From: Actinospineispora eucalypti
GTDB lineage: Bacteria; Actinomycetota; Actinomycetes; Mycobacteriales; Pseudonocardiaceae
Reading direction: 5' to 3'
DNA length: 64,000 bases
Assembly: GCA_014208095.1 (NCBI GenBank)
Contig: JACHMT010000004.1
Span: forward strand, 434,001 to 498,000
Below the pieces are notes generated by a model, which had not been told where the DNA came from, ran no database searches, and worked only from the letters and a program-made list of their open reading frames with translations. This document shows positions 49,860-58,771 of this stretch, piece after piece; position 1 is the stretch's first letter; each line of letters opens with the position of its first letter. The translations under genes were made by a program, and so were the position numbers.

Positions 49860-51536
49860 ATGAGCAGCTATACCGCCCGGCCATGGCTGGGCCGCTACAA
49901 CGACGGCCTCCCGGCGGACATCCACACCGACTACCCGACGATGCTGGAGCTGTTCGCCGCCTCGGTGGCCCGCGCACCGCAGACGGCGGCCATCCGCTAC
50001 TTCGACGGTGTGCTCACCCTGGCCGACCTGGACCGGGCTTCGGGCGCCCTGGCCGCCGGCCTGGCCGCGCACGGCTTCGCGCCCGGTGACCGGCTCGCGG
50101 TGTACACGCAGAACAACCCGGCATTCGTGATCGGGCTGCTCGGCGCCTGGAAGGCCGGCGGCGCGGCGGTGGCGATCAACCCGATGAACAAGGCGCGCGA
50201 GCTGACCTACCTGCTCGCCGACTCCGGGGCGACCGCACTGCTCTGTCTGGACGAGCTGTACGAGTCGGTGGCCCGGGACGTGATCGCGCACGCCGACGGC
50301 GTCCGGGTTCACACGGTGATCACCTGCTCTCCGCTGGACTGGCAGACGCGCAACGACCCACGCCTGTTCGCGCAAACCGTAAAGACGCACCCCGACAAAA
50401 CCCTGGACCTGCTGGAGCTGCTCGACCAGCACGCCGACGGGGCGCCGCCGGCGGCGCCCCCGCCCGGCCCGGACGACGTCGCCGTGCTCACCTACACCTC
50501 GGGCACCACGGGCGTGCCCAAGGGCGCGATGAACACGCACCGGAACATGTCGTTCAACTCGCAGACCTACCGCGAGTGGATGCGCATGACCCCGGCCGAC
50601 TCGGTGCTCGGCGTGGCGCCGCTGTTCCACATCACCGGGCTGATCGGGCACATCGGCGTGGCCCTGCTGGTGCCCAGCCCGCTGGTGCTGGCGCACCGGT
50701 TCGAGCCGGGGGTAGTGCTGGACACCGTCCGCGAGCACCGGCCCACGTTCACCGTCGGCGCGATCACCGTGTTCATCGCGCTGACCCAGGTGCCCGGGGT
50801 GACCAAGTCGGACTTCGAGTCCTTCCGCCTCGTCTACTCGGGCGGCGCGCCGATCGCGCCCTCGGTGACCGACCGGTTCGAGGCCCTGACCGGGCACTAC
50901 ATCCACAACTGCTACGGGCTGACCGAGACCAACTCGCCGTCGCACGCCGTACCGGCCGGGGTGCACGCCCCGGTGGACCCGGCGTCCGGCGCGCTGTCCG
51001 TCGGCGTGCCGGTGTTCAACACCGTGGTGCGGATCCTCTCCGACACGGGGGAGGAGGTCCCGGTCGGCGAGATCGGGGAAATCGCCACCTGCGGGCCACA
51101 GGTGGTGCCCGGCTACTGGAACAAGCCGGACGCGACGGCCACCTCGCTGCCCGGTGGCGAACTGCGCACCGGCGACGTCGGATTCATGGACGCGGACGGC
51201 TGGTTCTATCTGGTCGACCGCAAGAAGGACATGATCAACGCGGCGGGTTACAAGGTGTGGCCGCGCGAGGTGGAGGACGTGCTCTACGGCCACCCGGACG
51301 TGCTGGAGGCCGCCGTGGTCGGTATACCCGATGCATACCGGGGCGAGAGCGTGCGGGCCTACGTCTCGCTGCGCCCGGACGCCGAGGTGACCGCGGCCGA
51401 GCTGATCGAGTACTGCAAGGGCCAGATGGCCGCCTACAAGTACCCGCGTTCCATCGAGTTCCTGGATGAGCTGCCCAAGACCACCACCGGGAAGATCCTG
51501 CGCCGGGAGTTGCGCGACCGGGCTGCCGCCGGTTGA
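49860..51536 (+). CDS. Acyl-CoA synthetase (AMP-binding)
   Basis: A 558-residue ANL ligase: YTSGTTGVPKGAMNTHRN, CYGLTETNSPSHAV, GELRTGDVGFMDADGWFYLV, KDMINAAGYKVWPREVEDVL and KTTTGKILRRELRDRA with the catalytic Lys. It activates an unknown carboxylic acid to its CoA ester. ATG 49860 lies 14 bases after the cyclase stop, so the product of that hydrolase may be its substrate. Confidence 0.92.
   Translation: MSSYTARPWLGRYNDGLPADIHTDYPTMLELFAASVARAPQTAAIRYFDGVLTLADLDRASGALAAGLAAHGFAPGDRLAVYTQNNPAFVIGLLGAWKAGGAAVAINPMNKARELTYLLADSGATALLCLDELYESVARDVIAHADGVRVHTVITCSPLDWQTRNDPRLFAQTVKTHPDKTLDLLELLDQHADGAPPAAPPPGPDDVAVLTYTSGTTGVPKGAMNTHRNMSFNSQTYREWMRMTPADSVLGVAPLFHITGLIGHIGVALLVPSPLVLAHRFEPGVVLDTVREHRPTFTVGAITVFIALTQVPGVTKSDFESFRLVYSGGAPIAPSVTDRFEALTGHYIHNCYGLTETNSPSHAVPAGVHAPVDPASGALSVGVPVFNTVVRILSDTGEEVPVGEIGEIATCGPQVVPGYWNKPDATATSLPGGELRTGDVGFMDADGWFYLVDRKKDMINAAGYKVWPREVEDVLYGHPDVLEAAVVGIPDAYRGESVRAYVSLRPDAEVTAAELIEYCKGQMAAYKYPRSIEFLDELPKTTTGKILRRELRDRAAAG
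51322..51338. repeat. 11-bp-phased pair GTATAC/GCATAC
   Basis: GTATAC (51322) and GCATAC (51333), 11 bp apart, in the acyl-CoA synthetase gene; rightmost strong array seen. Confidence 0.5.
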
Positions 51537-51609
51537 TCCGCGCGGCGAATAAAGGACGGCCGGTGCCGACGATGTCGCCGGCCGTCCCCTCGCCTCGCGG
51601 ACTCGGGCC

Positions 51610-52356
51610 TCAGGACCGGGAGGCCGGCGCGCGCAGGCGGTTCGGGTGCTCGGGGTCCAGCTTGATGAACACCAGGAAGTACGAGTGGTTCTTGCGCGCG
51701 TGCTCCTGGCGGAGCAGCCGGGCCACCACCGGCCGGTTCGGCCGCACCACCACGAACAGGTCCTTGCAGTAGAAGCCGTCCGCCGTGTAGGCGTTGATCA
51801 GCTCGACGTGGGTGAGCCGCTGCCGGTTGGCGCTCACCTCGTCCTGGCACTTGACGATGAACACGCCGTGGTTGCGCAGCACCCGCCGGGCCTCGGCGCC
51901 GGCGCGCAGGTACAGGTCGATCACCGCTTCGTGGTAGCGGGGCGCCCCGTCCACCGGAGCGGTCGCCTGGCCCGCGGAGTAGCTGGCCCGGAACGGCGCG
52001 TGCGAGCCCGCCCCGGCCAGGTGCGTCTCGGACCGGCGGAACAGGCCCTCCATGTACGGCGGGTCGAGCACCACGCAGTCCAGCCCGCCGTCCGGGTAGG
52101 GCAGGTCGCGGCAGTCCACGCCGGTCTGCAGGTCGGTGCCGAGCACGCGGTAGCCGTCCTGGCGGACCTTGCGCCAGAACGCACCCTTGCCCCAGGTCAC
52201 GTCGGCCACCCGGGAACCCGGGGGGACGTGCAGGTCCAGGATCAACGGGAAGACATCGGCGTTGGTGCCGATGTGCGCGCTCACCGTGACCTGGGTTGTC
52301 GCGACACCGTCCGGCCTCTTCCGGCCGTTCGCCGCCCGATCGGTCCCAGTCTCCAT
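51610..52356 (-). CDS. DNA methyltransferase-like protein (DPPY motif)
   Basis: A 248-residue SAM-dependent protein. Motif I is SRVADVTWGKGAFWRKV, the acidic strand VLGTDLQTGVDCRDLPY follows, and the catalytic motif IV is VVLDPPYMEGLF, as in amino-DNA methyltransferases. The late segment RVLRNHGVFIVKCQDEV is normal. No restriction enzyme is adjacent, so it would be an orphan modification enzyme; an RNA or small-molecule substrate is possible. ATG 52356 is the first start; the gene is divergent from parA. Confidence 0.78.
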   Translation of the reverse strand: METGTDRAANGRKRPDGVATTQVTVSAHIGTNADVFPLILDLHVPPGSRVADVTWGKGAFWRKVRQDGYRVLGTDLQTGVDCRDLPYPDGGLDCVVLDPPYMEGLFRRSETHLAGAGSHAPFRASYSAGQATAPVDGAPRYHEAVIDLYLRAGAEARRVLRNHGVFIVKCQDEVSANRQRLTHVELINAYTADGFYCKDLFVVVRPNRPVVARLLRQEHARKNHSYFLVFIKLDPEHPNRLRAPASRS

Positions 52357-52509
52357 GACACCCCCGCTGGAATCGGGCGCAAGGCTAGCAACGGCGGCCG
52401 CTCGAACAGGGCATTCGGCGCAACACGCGGGAAACGGGTTACCGGTCCGGGTGTTTCGGCGCCCGGATGGACCAGCGCCGCGAGCCGTCCCAGGAGATAG
52501 CCTCTGATC

Positions 52510-53139
52510 ATGACCCCCGGCATCCGAGTGGTGACGATCGCCAACCTGAAGGGCGGTAGCGCCAAGACCACCTCGGCGGCCTTCCTGGCGCACGCGTTCC
52601 ACGAGCGCGGGCGGAAGGTGGTGCTGGTGGATGCCGATCCGCAGGGGTCGGCGCTGCGCTGGCACGGGCTCGCCGGATGGCCGGTCCCGGCGATGGGCCT
52701 GGCCTCCACGGCGCTGCACCGGCAGCTCTGGGGCGTGGTCGACCCGGAGCGCTGGGACACCGTGGTGATCGATACGCCGCCGCTGGAGGAGCGGGACGGC
52801 ATCGTGTCCGCCACCCTCCGCGTGGCCACCGACGTGCTGGTTCCGATCGCGCCCACGATGATGGAGCTGGACCGGGTCGGGCCGGTGTTCAAGGCCCTCG
52901 AGGATGCCGCCGGTCACCGGGAGGAGGATCCCACCGTGGCCGTGCTGCTCACCCGGACCGTGGCCCACGCGACCAGCACCGAGACCGTGCGCGAGATCCT
53001 CGAGGGGCAGGGACGCCGGGTGCTCTACGCCACCGTGCCCCGCCTGGAGCGGTACGCGCAGGCGTTCGGCGCGGGCATCCCGGACCACGACGTGCCGTAC
53101 GGCACCGCCGCCGACGAGCTTCTGCGGGGCTGGACCTGA
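52510..53139 (+). CDS. ParA-like ATPase
   Basis: A 209-residue deviant-Walker ATPase: NLKGGSAKTTSAAFLAHAF (Ala replaces the usual Gly before the catalytic Lys), VVLVDADPQGSALRW and VVIDTPPLEE. It would bind DNA non-specifically when ATP-bound and move a cargo with its partner. The chromosomal parAB near oriC is longer, so this looks like an accessory segregation or positioning system. It overlaps the next gene by 1 base. Confidence 0.85.
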   Translation: MTPGIRVVTIANLKGGSAKTTSAAFLAHAFHERGRKVVLVDADPQGSALRWHGLAGWPVPAMGLASTALHRQLWGVVDPERWDTVVIDTPPLEERDGIVSATLRVATDVLVPIAPTMMELDRVGPVFKALEDAAGHREEDPTVAVLLTRTVAHATSTETVREILEGQGRRVLYATVPRLERYAQAFGAGIPDHDVPYGTAADELLRGWT

Positions 53140-53453
53140 TGGCCCCCGACCGCCGCGCCGACCTGGCCGCCCGGGCCGCCGCCGTGGCCGGCGGCACGGC
53201 GCCGGCCGACCCGGAGGCCGCCGCCCGCGCCCCCCGGACCAGGCCGGTCCGGGTGACCGTGGAGCTCTCCCCGATGGAGCACAAGGCCCTGCGCCAGTGG
53301 TGCGCGCAGACATCCGCCGACCTTGACCTGCCCCTGGTCGCCGGCGCTGAGGTGTTCCGCGCGCTGCTCTCCCTGATGCGCACCGACCCCGCCGTGGCCG
53401 AAGCCGTCCGCACCGAACTCAACCGCACCGGCGGCTCCCGCCGCCGCCACTAA
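53139..53453 (+). CDS. Small ParB-like partner of ParA
   Basis: A 104-residue protein: a disordered Ala/Pro/Arg N-terminus (RRADLAARAAAVAGG), then VRVTVELSPMEHKALRQW and a helical end (GAEVFRALLSLMRTD), which fits a ribbon-helix-helix-like DNA-binding unit. Position immediately after parA makes it the likely centromere-binding partner. No named family is assigned. Confidence 0.7.
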   Translation: MAPDRRADLAARAAAVAGGTAPADPEAAARAPRTRPVRVTVELSPMEHKALRQWCAQTSADLDLPLVAGAEVFRALLSLMRTDPAVAEAVRTELNRTGGSRRRH

Positions 53454-53464
53454 CCCCCTCTCCC

Positions 53465-53563
53465 GCGAGTCGGCACTCTCATCCCCGCGAGTCGGCGGTT
53501 TCGCCACACCCGCTCCGGCCGTACCTGAATCCCCGACTCACCGTGCCCGAATCCCCGACTCGC
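53465..53563. repeat. 22-bp repeats in inverted pairs (two plus, two minus)
   Basis: GCGAGTCGG starts at 53465 and 53487 on the plus strand; on the minus strand GCGAGTCGGGGATTCGGG starts at 53563 and GTGAGTCGGGGATTCAGG at 53541. All steps are 22 bp and the two pairs point at each other across about 11 bp. Confidence 0.85.
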
Positions 53564-53614
53564 GGGGTGGGGAAGGGGGGTGGGGTTGTCGGGGGGTGCG
53601 GGTAGCGTGAGGTC

Positions 53615-54943
53615 GTGGCGGGTCGCTGGGTGCTCCACCTGGACCTGGATGCGTTTTTCGCGTCGGTGGAGCAGCTGACCCGGCCGACGCTGGCCGGGCG
53701 GGCGGTCCTGGTCGGAGGGCTGGGGCCGAGGTCGGTGGTGGCCGGCGCGAGCTACCAGGCCAGGGTGCACGGCGCGCATTCCGCGATGCCGATGTCGCGG
53801 GCGCGGCGGTTGGTGCCGGCCGCCGTGGTGTTGCCGCCGCGGCTGGCGGTTTACCGGGTGCTGTCCGAGCGGGTGTTCGACGTCGTGCGGCGGATCGACG
53901 GCGCGATGGAGCAGATCTCCATCGACGAGGCATTCGTGGAGCCGTCGGGCCTGTTCGGCGCCGGCCCCGACGAGGTGTTGGAGTCCGCCGAACGGCTGCG
54001 CGCGGACATCCGCGCGAGCACCGGGCTGACCGCCTCGGTCGGCGCCGGCTCGGGCAAGCAGCTGGCCAAGATCGCGTCGACCATGGCCAAGCCGGACGGG
54101 ATCAAAGTGGTGCCGCAGGGCACGGAGAAAGACCTGCTCGCGCCGCTGCCGGTGCGCAAGCTCTGGGGCGTGGGGCCGGTCGCCGAGACGACCCTGCGCC
54201 GGGCCGGCGTGGACACCATCGGCAAGTTCGCCGCACTCACCCTGCCCGAGGTGACCGCGCTGATCGGCAACGCCATCGGCACCGAACTGCACGGCCTCGC
54301 GCAGGGCGTGGACCACCGCCCGGTGGCGCAGCGGGGCGAGGCGAAACAGGTGAGCGCGGAGACCACTTTCGACGCGGACCTCTCCGACGTGGAGGCGGTG
54401 CGCCGCGCGGTGGCCGAGATGGCCGCGCACGCGCACCGGCGCCTGGTCGCCTCGGGGCGGGCCGCGCGCACGGTCACGGTGAAGATCCGGGGCGCCGACT
54501 TCGCCACCAAGAGCCGGTCCGCGACCACCCCCACGGCCAGCACCAACCTGGCCACGCTGGCCGCCACCGCGCGCCGGCTGACCGATGGCGCGCTGCCGGA
54601 CTCGGGGGTTCGGCTGATCGGTGTCTCGCTGTCCGGGCTCACCGACTTCGTGCAGCCACCCCTGTTCGAGGACGGGACGGAGGAAGCGGACGAGGCGAAC
54701 GCAAGAAGCGCCGAACCCGCTGAGCCGCCGGGACCGGTGGACCACCAGGTCCCCGAGCGGGCCTGGCGCGCCGGGGACGACGTGCGGCACACCGAACACG
54801 GACACGGCTGGGTGCAGGGCAGCGGGCACGGCCGGGTGACCGTCCGGTTCGAGACCCGGAACACCGGCCCGGGCCAGGCCCGCACCCTGGCGGTCGACGA
54901 CCCGGCACTCACCCGCGCCGACCCCCTCGCCAGCCTCGACTGA
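53615..54943 (+). CDS. dinB: DNA polymerase IV (Y-family)
   Basis: A 442-residue translesion polymerase: LHLDLDAFFASVEQLTRP with metal Asp, SIDEAFVEPSGLFG with the Asp-Glu pair, SVGAGSGKQLAKIAST and the helix-hairpin-helix KLWGVGPVAETTLRRAG. A beta-clamp-binding motif QPPLF lies at the end of the little-finger domain, followed by about 90 extra residues with a small beta domain (GDDVRHTEHGHGWVQGSGHG). GTG 53615 is the only sensible start. Confidence 0.94.
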   Translation: MAGRWVLHLDLDAFFASVEQLTRPTLAGRAVLVGGLGPRSVVAGASYQARVHGAHSAMPMSRARRLVPAAVVLPPRLAVYRVLSERVFDVVRRIDGAMEQISIDEAFVEPSGLFGAGPDEVLESAERLRADIRASTGLTASVGAGSGKQLAKIASTMAKPDGIKVVPQGTEKDLLAPLPVRKLWGVGPVAETTLRRAGVDTIGKFAALTLPEVTALIGNAIGTELHGLAQGVDHRPVAQRGEAKQVSAETTFDADLSDVEAVRRAVAEMAAHAHRRLVASGRAARTVTVKIRGADFATKSRSATTPTASTNLATLAATARRLTDGALPDSGVRLIGVSLSGLTDFVQPPLFEDGTEEADEANARSAEPAEPPGPVDHQVPERAWRAGDDVRHTEHGHGWVQGSGHGRVTVRFETRNTGPGQARTLAVDDPALTRADPLASLD

Positions 54944-54987
54944 CCCCGCACCGGCGGGCCGGCCGGGGAGTGCGAGCGCGGTGGGGG

Positions 54988-55860
54988 TTAGAGGGAGAGG
55001 ACTCGGCGGAGCCAGGTTAGGAGGTCGGCGAAGACTTCGTCGCGGTTGGTTTCGTTGAAGATCTCGTGGCGGCCGCCGGGGTAGGCGCGCAGGGTGACGT
55101 CGGTCAGGCCCGCCTCCCGGTAGCGCGCGACCACCGGGTCGACCAGCGCCATGCCGCCGCCGAGCGGGTCGGCGTCGCCGACCACCACGTACACCGGCAG
55201 GTCGGACCGCACCGCCGCGGCGGCAGCGGGATCGGCGGGCCGGGAAGCCTCGGCGAACATCGATTTGCCGGACGGCGTGTCCAGGCCGAACCCGCAGTCG
55301 GGGTCGGCCACGTACAGGTCCACCTGTGCCTCGTCCCGCGACAGCCAGTCGAAGTCGGTGCGCGCCGGGGCGAACGGGGCGTTGAACGCGGACAGGTCGA
55401 TGGGCTCTTCCAAGTTCAGTCCCGGCGCGAGCAGGTCGATCGCCGCCGTGCCGGACAGCACCGCCGCGTCCACCCTGGTGCTGTGGTCCAGCAGGTACTG
55501 CTGCACCGCGAAGGAACCCATGCTGTGCCCGATCAGCGCCAACGGCAGCAGCGGCTGGTCGGTGCGCACCACGTCGGTGAGCCGGCCGATGTCCCGGACC
55601 AGCTCCACCCAGCCGTTCTCGCCGAGCACCCCGTGGCGCTCGGGGGAGCCCGCCGTGGCGCCGTGGCCCCGGTGGTCCTGGCCGTACACCACCAGGCCGG
55701 CCTCGTTCAGCACGCCGGCCAGCGCGTCGTAGCGCAGCACGTGCTCGCCCATGCCATGGGTGAGCTGGACGATCCCGCGCGCCGGGCCGTTCGGGTCCCA
55801 GCGGTAGGCGGTGATCCGCACGCCGCCGGCCGAGTCGTACTGAATGGTGGTGGGACTCAT
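54988..55860 (-). CDS. Alpha/beta hydrolase, monoacylglycerol-lipase-like
   Basis: A 290-residue hydrolase with oxyanion strand IVQLTHGMGEHVLRYDAL, DHRGHGATAGSPE, nucleophile elbow LIGHSMGSFAVQQY, acid Asp in VVVGDADPLGG and His in YPGGRHEIFNETNRDEV. The HGMGEH and GHSMGS pair is typical of monoacylglycerol lipases. ATG 55860; just upstream is a 10-bp repeat tract. Confidence 0.9.
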   Translation of the reverse strand: MSPTTIQYDSAGGVRITAYRWDPNGPARGIVQLTHGMGEHVLRYDALAGVLNEAGLVVYGQDHRGHGATAGSPERHGVLGENGWVELVRDIGRLTDVVRTDQPLLPLALIGHSMGSFAVQQYLLDHSTRVDAAVLSGTAAIDLLAPGLNLEEPIDLSAFNAPFAPARTDFDWLSRDEAQVDLYVADPDCGFGLDTPSGKSMFAEASRPADPAAAAAVRSDLPVYVVVGDADPLGGGMALVDPVVARYREAGLTDVTLRAYPGGRHEIFNETNRDEVFADLLTWLRRVLSL

Positions 55861-55873
55861 CCGGCGGCTCCTC

Positions 55874-55903
55874 GACGAAACGAGACGAAACGAGACGAAA
55901 CGA
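55874..55903 (-). repeat. 10-bp tandem repeat GACGAAACGA, three units
   Basis: Three perfect units at 55874, 55884 and 55894 lie 13 bases before the hydrolase ATG, around its ribosome-binding region. Copy-number change would alter the leader. Confidence 0.9.
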
Positions 55904-56007
55904 AAGGACGATCTCCCCCGGCACGCTACCGCGTGACCCTCCGTTGTGCGGTGGTGATCGCCCGCCGGGACTCCTACACTGCGCGCGACAAGATCGCGAG
56001 GTGGATC

Positions 56008-56457
56008 ATGAGTGAGCCGGGTCAGCCCGAACAGACTCCGAAGATCAAGGAGGCGCGCCAGTTCCCCTGGCAGCTGGGTGTCTCGGTGGCCATCTGGATC
56101 CTGCTGGCGCTGATGCTGATCGTGTCCGCGTTCGGTGACTCCTCGAACAGCGCCAGCGACGACGCCTCGCTGGGTCAGCTCAAGGAGCTGAACATCACCA
56201 CCAACACGGCGGGCAACACCGCGCAGCACACCACCATCTGGATGCTGCTCGGCTTCGCCACGCTGATGATGGCGCTGTTGCTGCTGATCGGGCAGGGCTG
56301 GGCGAGGCACGTGCTCGCGGTCCTCGCCCTGGGCGCGGTGGTGGCACTGGCCGCCAGCGGCCGCGTGGTGGAGACCGGCTTCGCGTTCCTGGCGCTGGTG
56401 CTCGGCACCGTGCTGCTTCTCCCTCCATCGGTGTACCGATATCTCCGGGGTGAGTAA
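56008..56457 (+). CDS. Small membrane protein
   Basis: A 149-residue protein with a polar N-terminus and four hydrophobic segments (VSVAIWILLALMLIVSAF, IWMLLGFATLMMALLLLI, HVLAVLALGAVVALAAS, GFAFLALVLGTVLLLPP). A Ser/Asn/Thr-rich loop lies between the first two. No family is recognised. ATG 56008; divergent from the hydrolase. Confidence 0.75.
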   Translation: MSEPGQPEQTPKIKEARQFPWQLGVSVAIWILLALMLIVSAFGDSSNSASDDASLGQLKELNITTNTAGNTAQHTTIWMLLGFATLMMALLLLIGQGWARHVLAVLALGAVVALAASGRVVETGFAFLALVLGTVLLLPPSVYRYLRGE

Positions 56458-57006
56458 CCGAACCACTCGGAGGGAGTCAGCGGTCGACCCCCGATTGCCC
56501 GTATCGCGAAGCATGATCCGCTACAAAGGGTGAGAATTGGTCGTCCTAACTGGTGCGAGTGTTGCTTAATAACACTTGAGTGGTGTCCTCTTCACTCATC
56601 GAGGGGTAAGGCCAAGAGTGTGCCGCGCATGCGTATCCAGGGTCGACCTCATGCGTTAGGAGAGTGTTAGACCTGGCGTCTCACCAGCGGCGACCAGGTA
56701 TAACGGGGTTATCTTGAGGGTTGGGGTTATTCCTCCAAAGGGGTGGTCCTTGCTCTCCCTCCCGATTGGGGGGTGGAGATGCCTCCTACTGCAGATGTAA
56801 TGGCCGACGCGAAACGGGATGATGATTTCCACGTTGCGGCGGTGGGCGATCCCCAGCGCCCCCTCGCCGCATAGGTGCCGCCAACCCCGATAGCGGCGAC
56901 CGGGTTACCCGCCTCCCGCGGGCCGGGGACAGCGCGGAGCCGCTGTCCCTGTTGCCGTACCCGGTGGTCGATCGGGTTCGGCACAGCACAGGAATAGGAG
57001 TGTGGG
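56458..57006. promoter_or_regulatory. Long upstream region of the mce operon
   Basis: About 550 bases without a supported gene. AGTGTT (56558) and AACACT (56571) form perfect 6-bp inverted arms around an AT-rich spacer and are a candidate operator. The sequence 56540-56580 is markedly AT-rich. A weak 11-bp pair (GTATAA 56698, TTATCT 56709) is also present. GGAATAGGAG just before 57007 is the ribosome site of the first gene. Confidence 0.5.
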
Positions 57007-57873
57007 ATGACGGACCCAGTGCAAAGCACCGGGACGCTCGGGCAGCTCAAGACGGCCCGCCGGCCGAGTGTCGGCCGAGGGCTGCGCAACGCGCCCGGCA
57101 TGGCTGCGCGCCCGTTGCAGCAGGCCGGCGAGATGTTCGAGCTGTTTATCGAGGTAGTCAAGAGCGCCGTTACAAAGCCGGTCGGGTACTGGGGCGATGT
57201 GCGTGAGCAGATGTTCGAGACGCTCAAGCTCTGCTGGCTGCCCATGATCGTGTCCTGCACCGCGTTCGGTATGGGCGCTCCCGGGTTGCAGGGCGGCAAC
57301 ATCTTCCTGCTGTTCGGTATCCCGGAACGGCTGGGCTCGTTCTTCCTGATGGCGAGCGTGCGTGAGTTCGCCCCGTGGATCAACGCCATGGTGGTCGCCG
57401 GTGTGATGGGCACCGCGATCACGGCTGATCTGGGTGCCCGGCGCATTCGGGAGGAGTTCGACGCGATGGAGGTTCTCGGCGTCGACCCGGTCCGCACGAT
57501 CATCCTGCCCCGCGTCATCGCCCTGTTCATCATGACCGGGCTGATGGATGTGGTGGCGCTGTGCTTCGGCGTGTTCGGCGGCCTGATCGCCGCCTGGGAG
57601 CTGAACGCGAACCCGAGCGCGTACTTCGCCAACTTCTGGAACAACGCGACCACCACCGACATGTGGTGCAGCGTGGTCAAGACCTCCCTGTTCGGTCTGA
57701 TCATCGGGATTGTGTGCTGCTACAAGGGCTACCGGGCCGAGGGCGGTCCGATCGGTGTGGGCCGGGCGGTGAACCAGGCGGTGGTGATCGCGTTCGCCGG
57801 GATCTGGATGTTCAACTTCGCGTTCACCACGTTGATGTTGGGGCTCAACCCCGACATGCAGGTCTACCGGTAA
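57007..57873 (+). CDS. YrbE-family permease, first (MlaE-like) of the mce operon
   Basis: A 288-residue membrane protein of the MlaE/YrbE family with about five hydrophobic segments and the EFD-type loop ADLGARRIREEFDAMEVLGVDPVRTIILPRV, by which the permease contacts its ATPase. It pairs with the second YrbE protein (57892) to form the channel that receives lipid or sterol from the Mce proteins outside. Confidence 0.93.
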   Translation: MTDPVQSTGTLGQLKTARRPSVGRGLRNAPGMAARPLQQAGEMFELFIEVVKSAVTKPVGYWGDVREQMFETLKLCWLPMIVSCTAFGMGAPGLQGGNIFLLFGIPERLGSFFLMASVREFAPWINAMVVAGVMGTAITADLGARRIREEFDAMEVLGVDPVRTIILPRVIALFIMTGLMDVVALCFGVFGGLIAAWELNANPSAYFANFWNNATTTDMWCSVVKTSLFGLIIGIVCCYKGYRAEGGPIGVGRAVNQAVVIAFAGIWMFNFAFTTLMLGLNPDMQVYR

Positions 57874-57891
57874 CCGGGAGGAGGAGCCGAA

Positions 57892-58740
57892 ATGACTGTG
57901 ACTGAAACCGAGCAGCCCGGCGGCGCTCCCGGTTCGATCTCCGGGAACAAGCTGCCGAAGGAGAACGGCCTCAAGAACGTGCTGGCCTCGGTCGGGGAGA
58001 TCGCCCGGTTCTCCGGCAGCGTGATCCGCTCGTTCCCCGACGTACGCAAGTACAGCAGCGAAACGCTGCACCAGGCGGGCATCCTGATCCTGTCCAGCGG
58101 CCTGATCATCTGGGTGATGCAGGGCGTGATGGGCACGGTCTGCGGCCTGGAGGCGGCGTACACGCTGAAGCAGATCGGCGCCCCGATCTACTCGGGGGTG
58201 TTCAACGCCTGGTGCGCGATCCGGGAGATGGCCCCGTACATGTGGGGCTACATCTTCGCCGCGAAGGTCGGTTGTGGCCTGGTGGCCGAGCTGGGCTCGA
58301 TGCGGATCGCCGACGAGATCGACGCCATGGAGGTCATGGGGGTCAAGTCCCGCAGTTACCTGGTGGGCACCCGGGTGATCGCGGTCTGGATCGCCATGCC
58401 GTTCCTCTACACCGTCGGCCTGGGCGTCATGTACGTCACCGAGTACATCATCACCGTGGTCAACCTCGGCGGGGTTTCCCCGGGTGGTTATCTCTACATC
58501 TTCTGGCTGTACCAGAACCCGGCCGACTTCGTCTATTCAATGGCAAAGATCATGACGATGGGGACATGTATCACCTTCGTCGGCTGCTACTACGGCTTCA
58601 CCGCACGCGGTGGTTCGGTCGGAGTGGGACGCAACACCGCCAAGTCCATGATGCTGAACATGGTCTTGATCCACATCGTGGGTGTGCTCGGTACCCAGCT
58701 GTTCTGGGGACTGTCGCCCAACGCCCCGATCGCTAACTAG
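57892..58740 (+). CDS. YrbE-family permease, second of the mce operon
   Basis: A 282-residue MlaE/YrbE protein: ELGSMRIADEIDAMEVMGVK is the ATPase-contact loop, and several hydrophobic segments follow (IAVWIAMPFLYTVGLGVMYV). It starts 18 bases after the first permease with GGGAGGAGG as its ribosome site, so both are made in equal amounts. Confidence 0.93.
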   Translation: MTVTETEQPGGAPGSISGNKLPKENGLKNVLASVGEIARFSGSVIRSFPDVRKYSSETLHQAGILILSSGLIIWVMQGVMGTVCGLEAAYTLKQIGAPIYSGVFNAWCAIREMAPYMWGYIFAAKVGCGLVAELGSMRIADEIDAMEVMGVKSRSYLVGTRVIAVWIAMPFLYTVGLGVMYVTEYIITVVNLGGVSPGGYLYIFWLYQNPADFVYSMAKIMTMGTCITFVGCYYGFTARGGSVGVGRNTAKSMMLNMVLIHIVGVLGTQLFWGLSPNAPIAN

Positions 58741-58771
58741 TAGAAGCCGCCGGAAAACACACAGGAGCGAG

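Noticed and set aside
53615..54943. UmuC or ImuB instead of DinB
   Set aside because: The intact acidic residues, helix-hairpin-helix and length fit DNA polymerase IV; ImuB lacks the catalytic acids.
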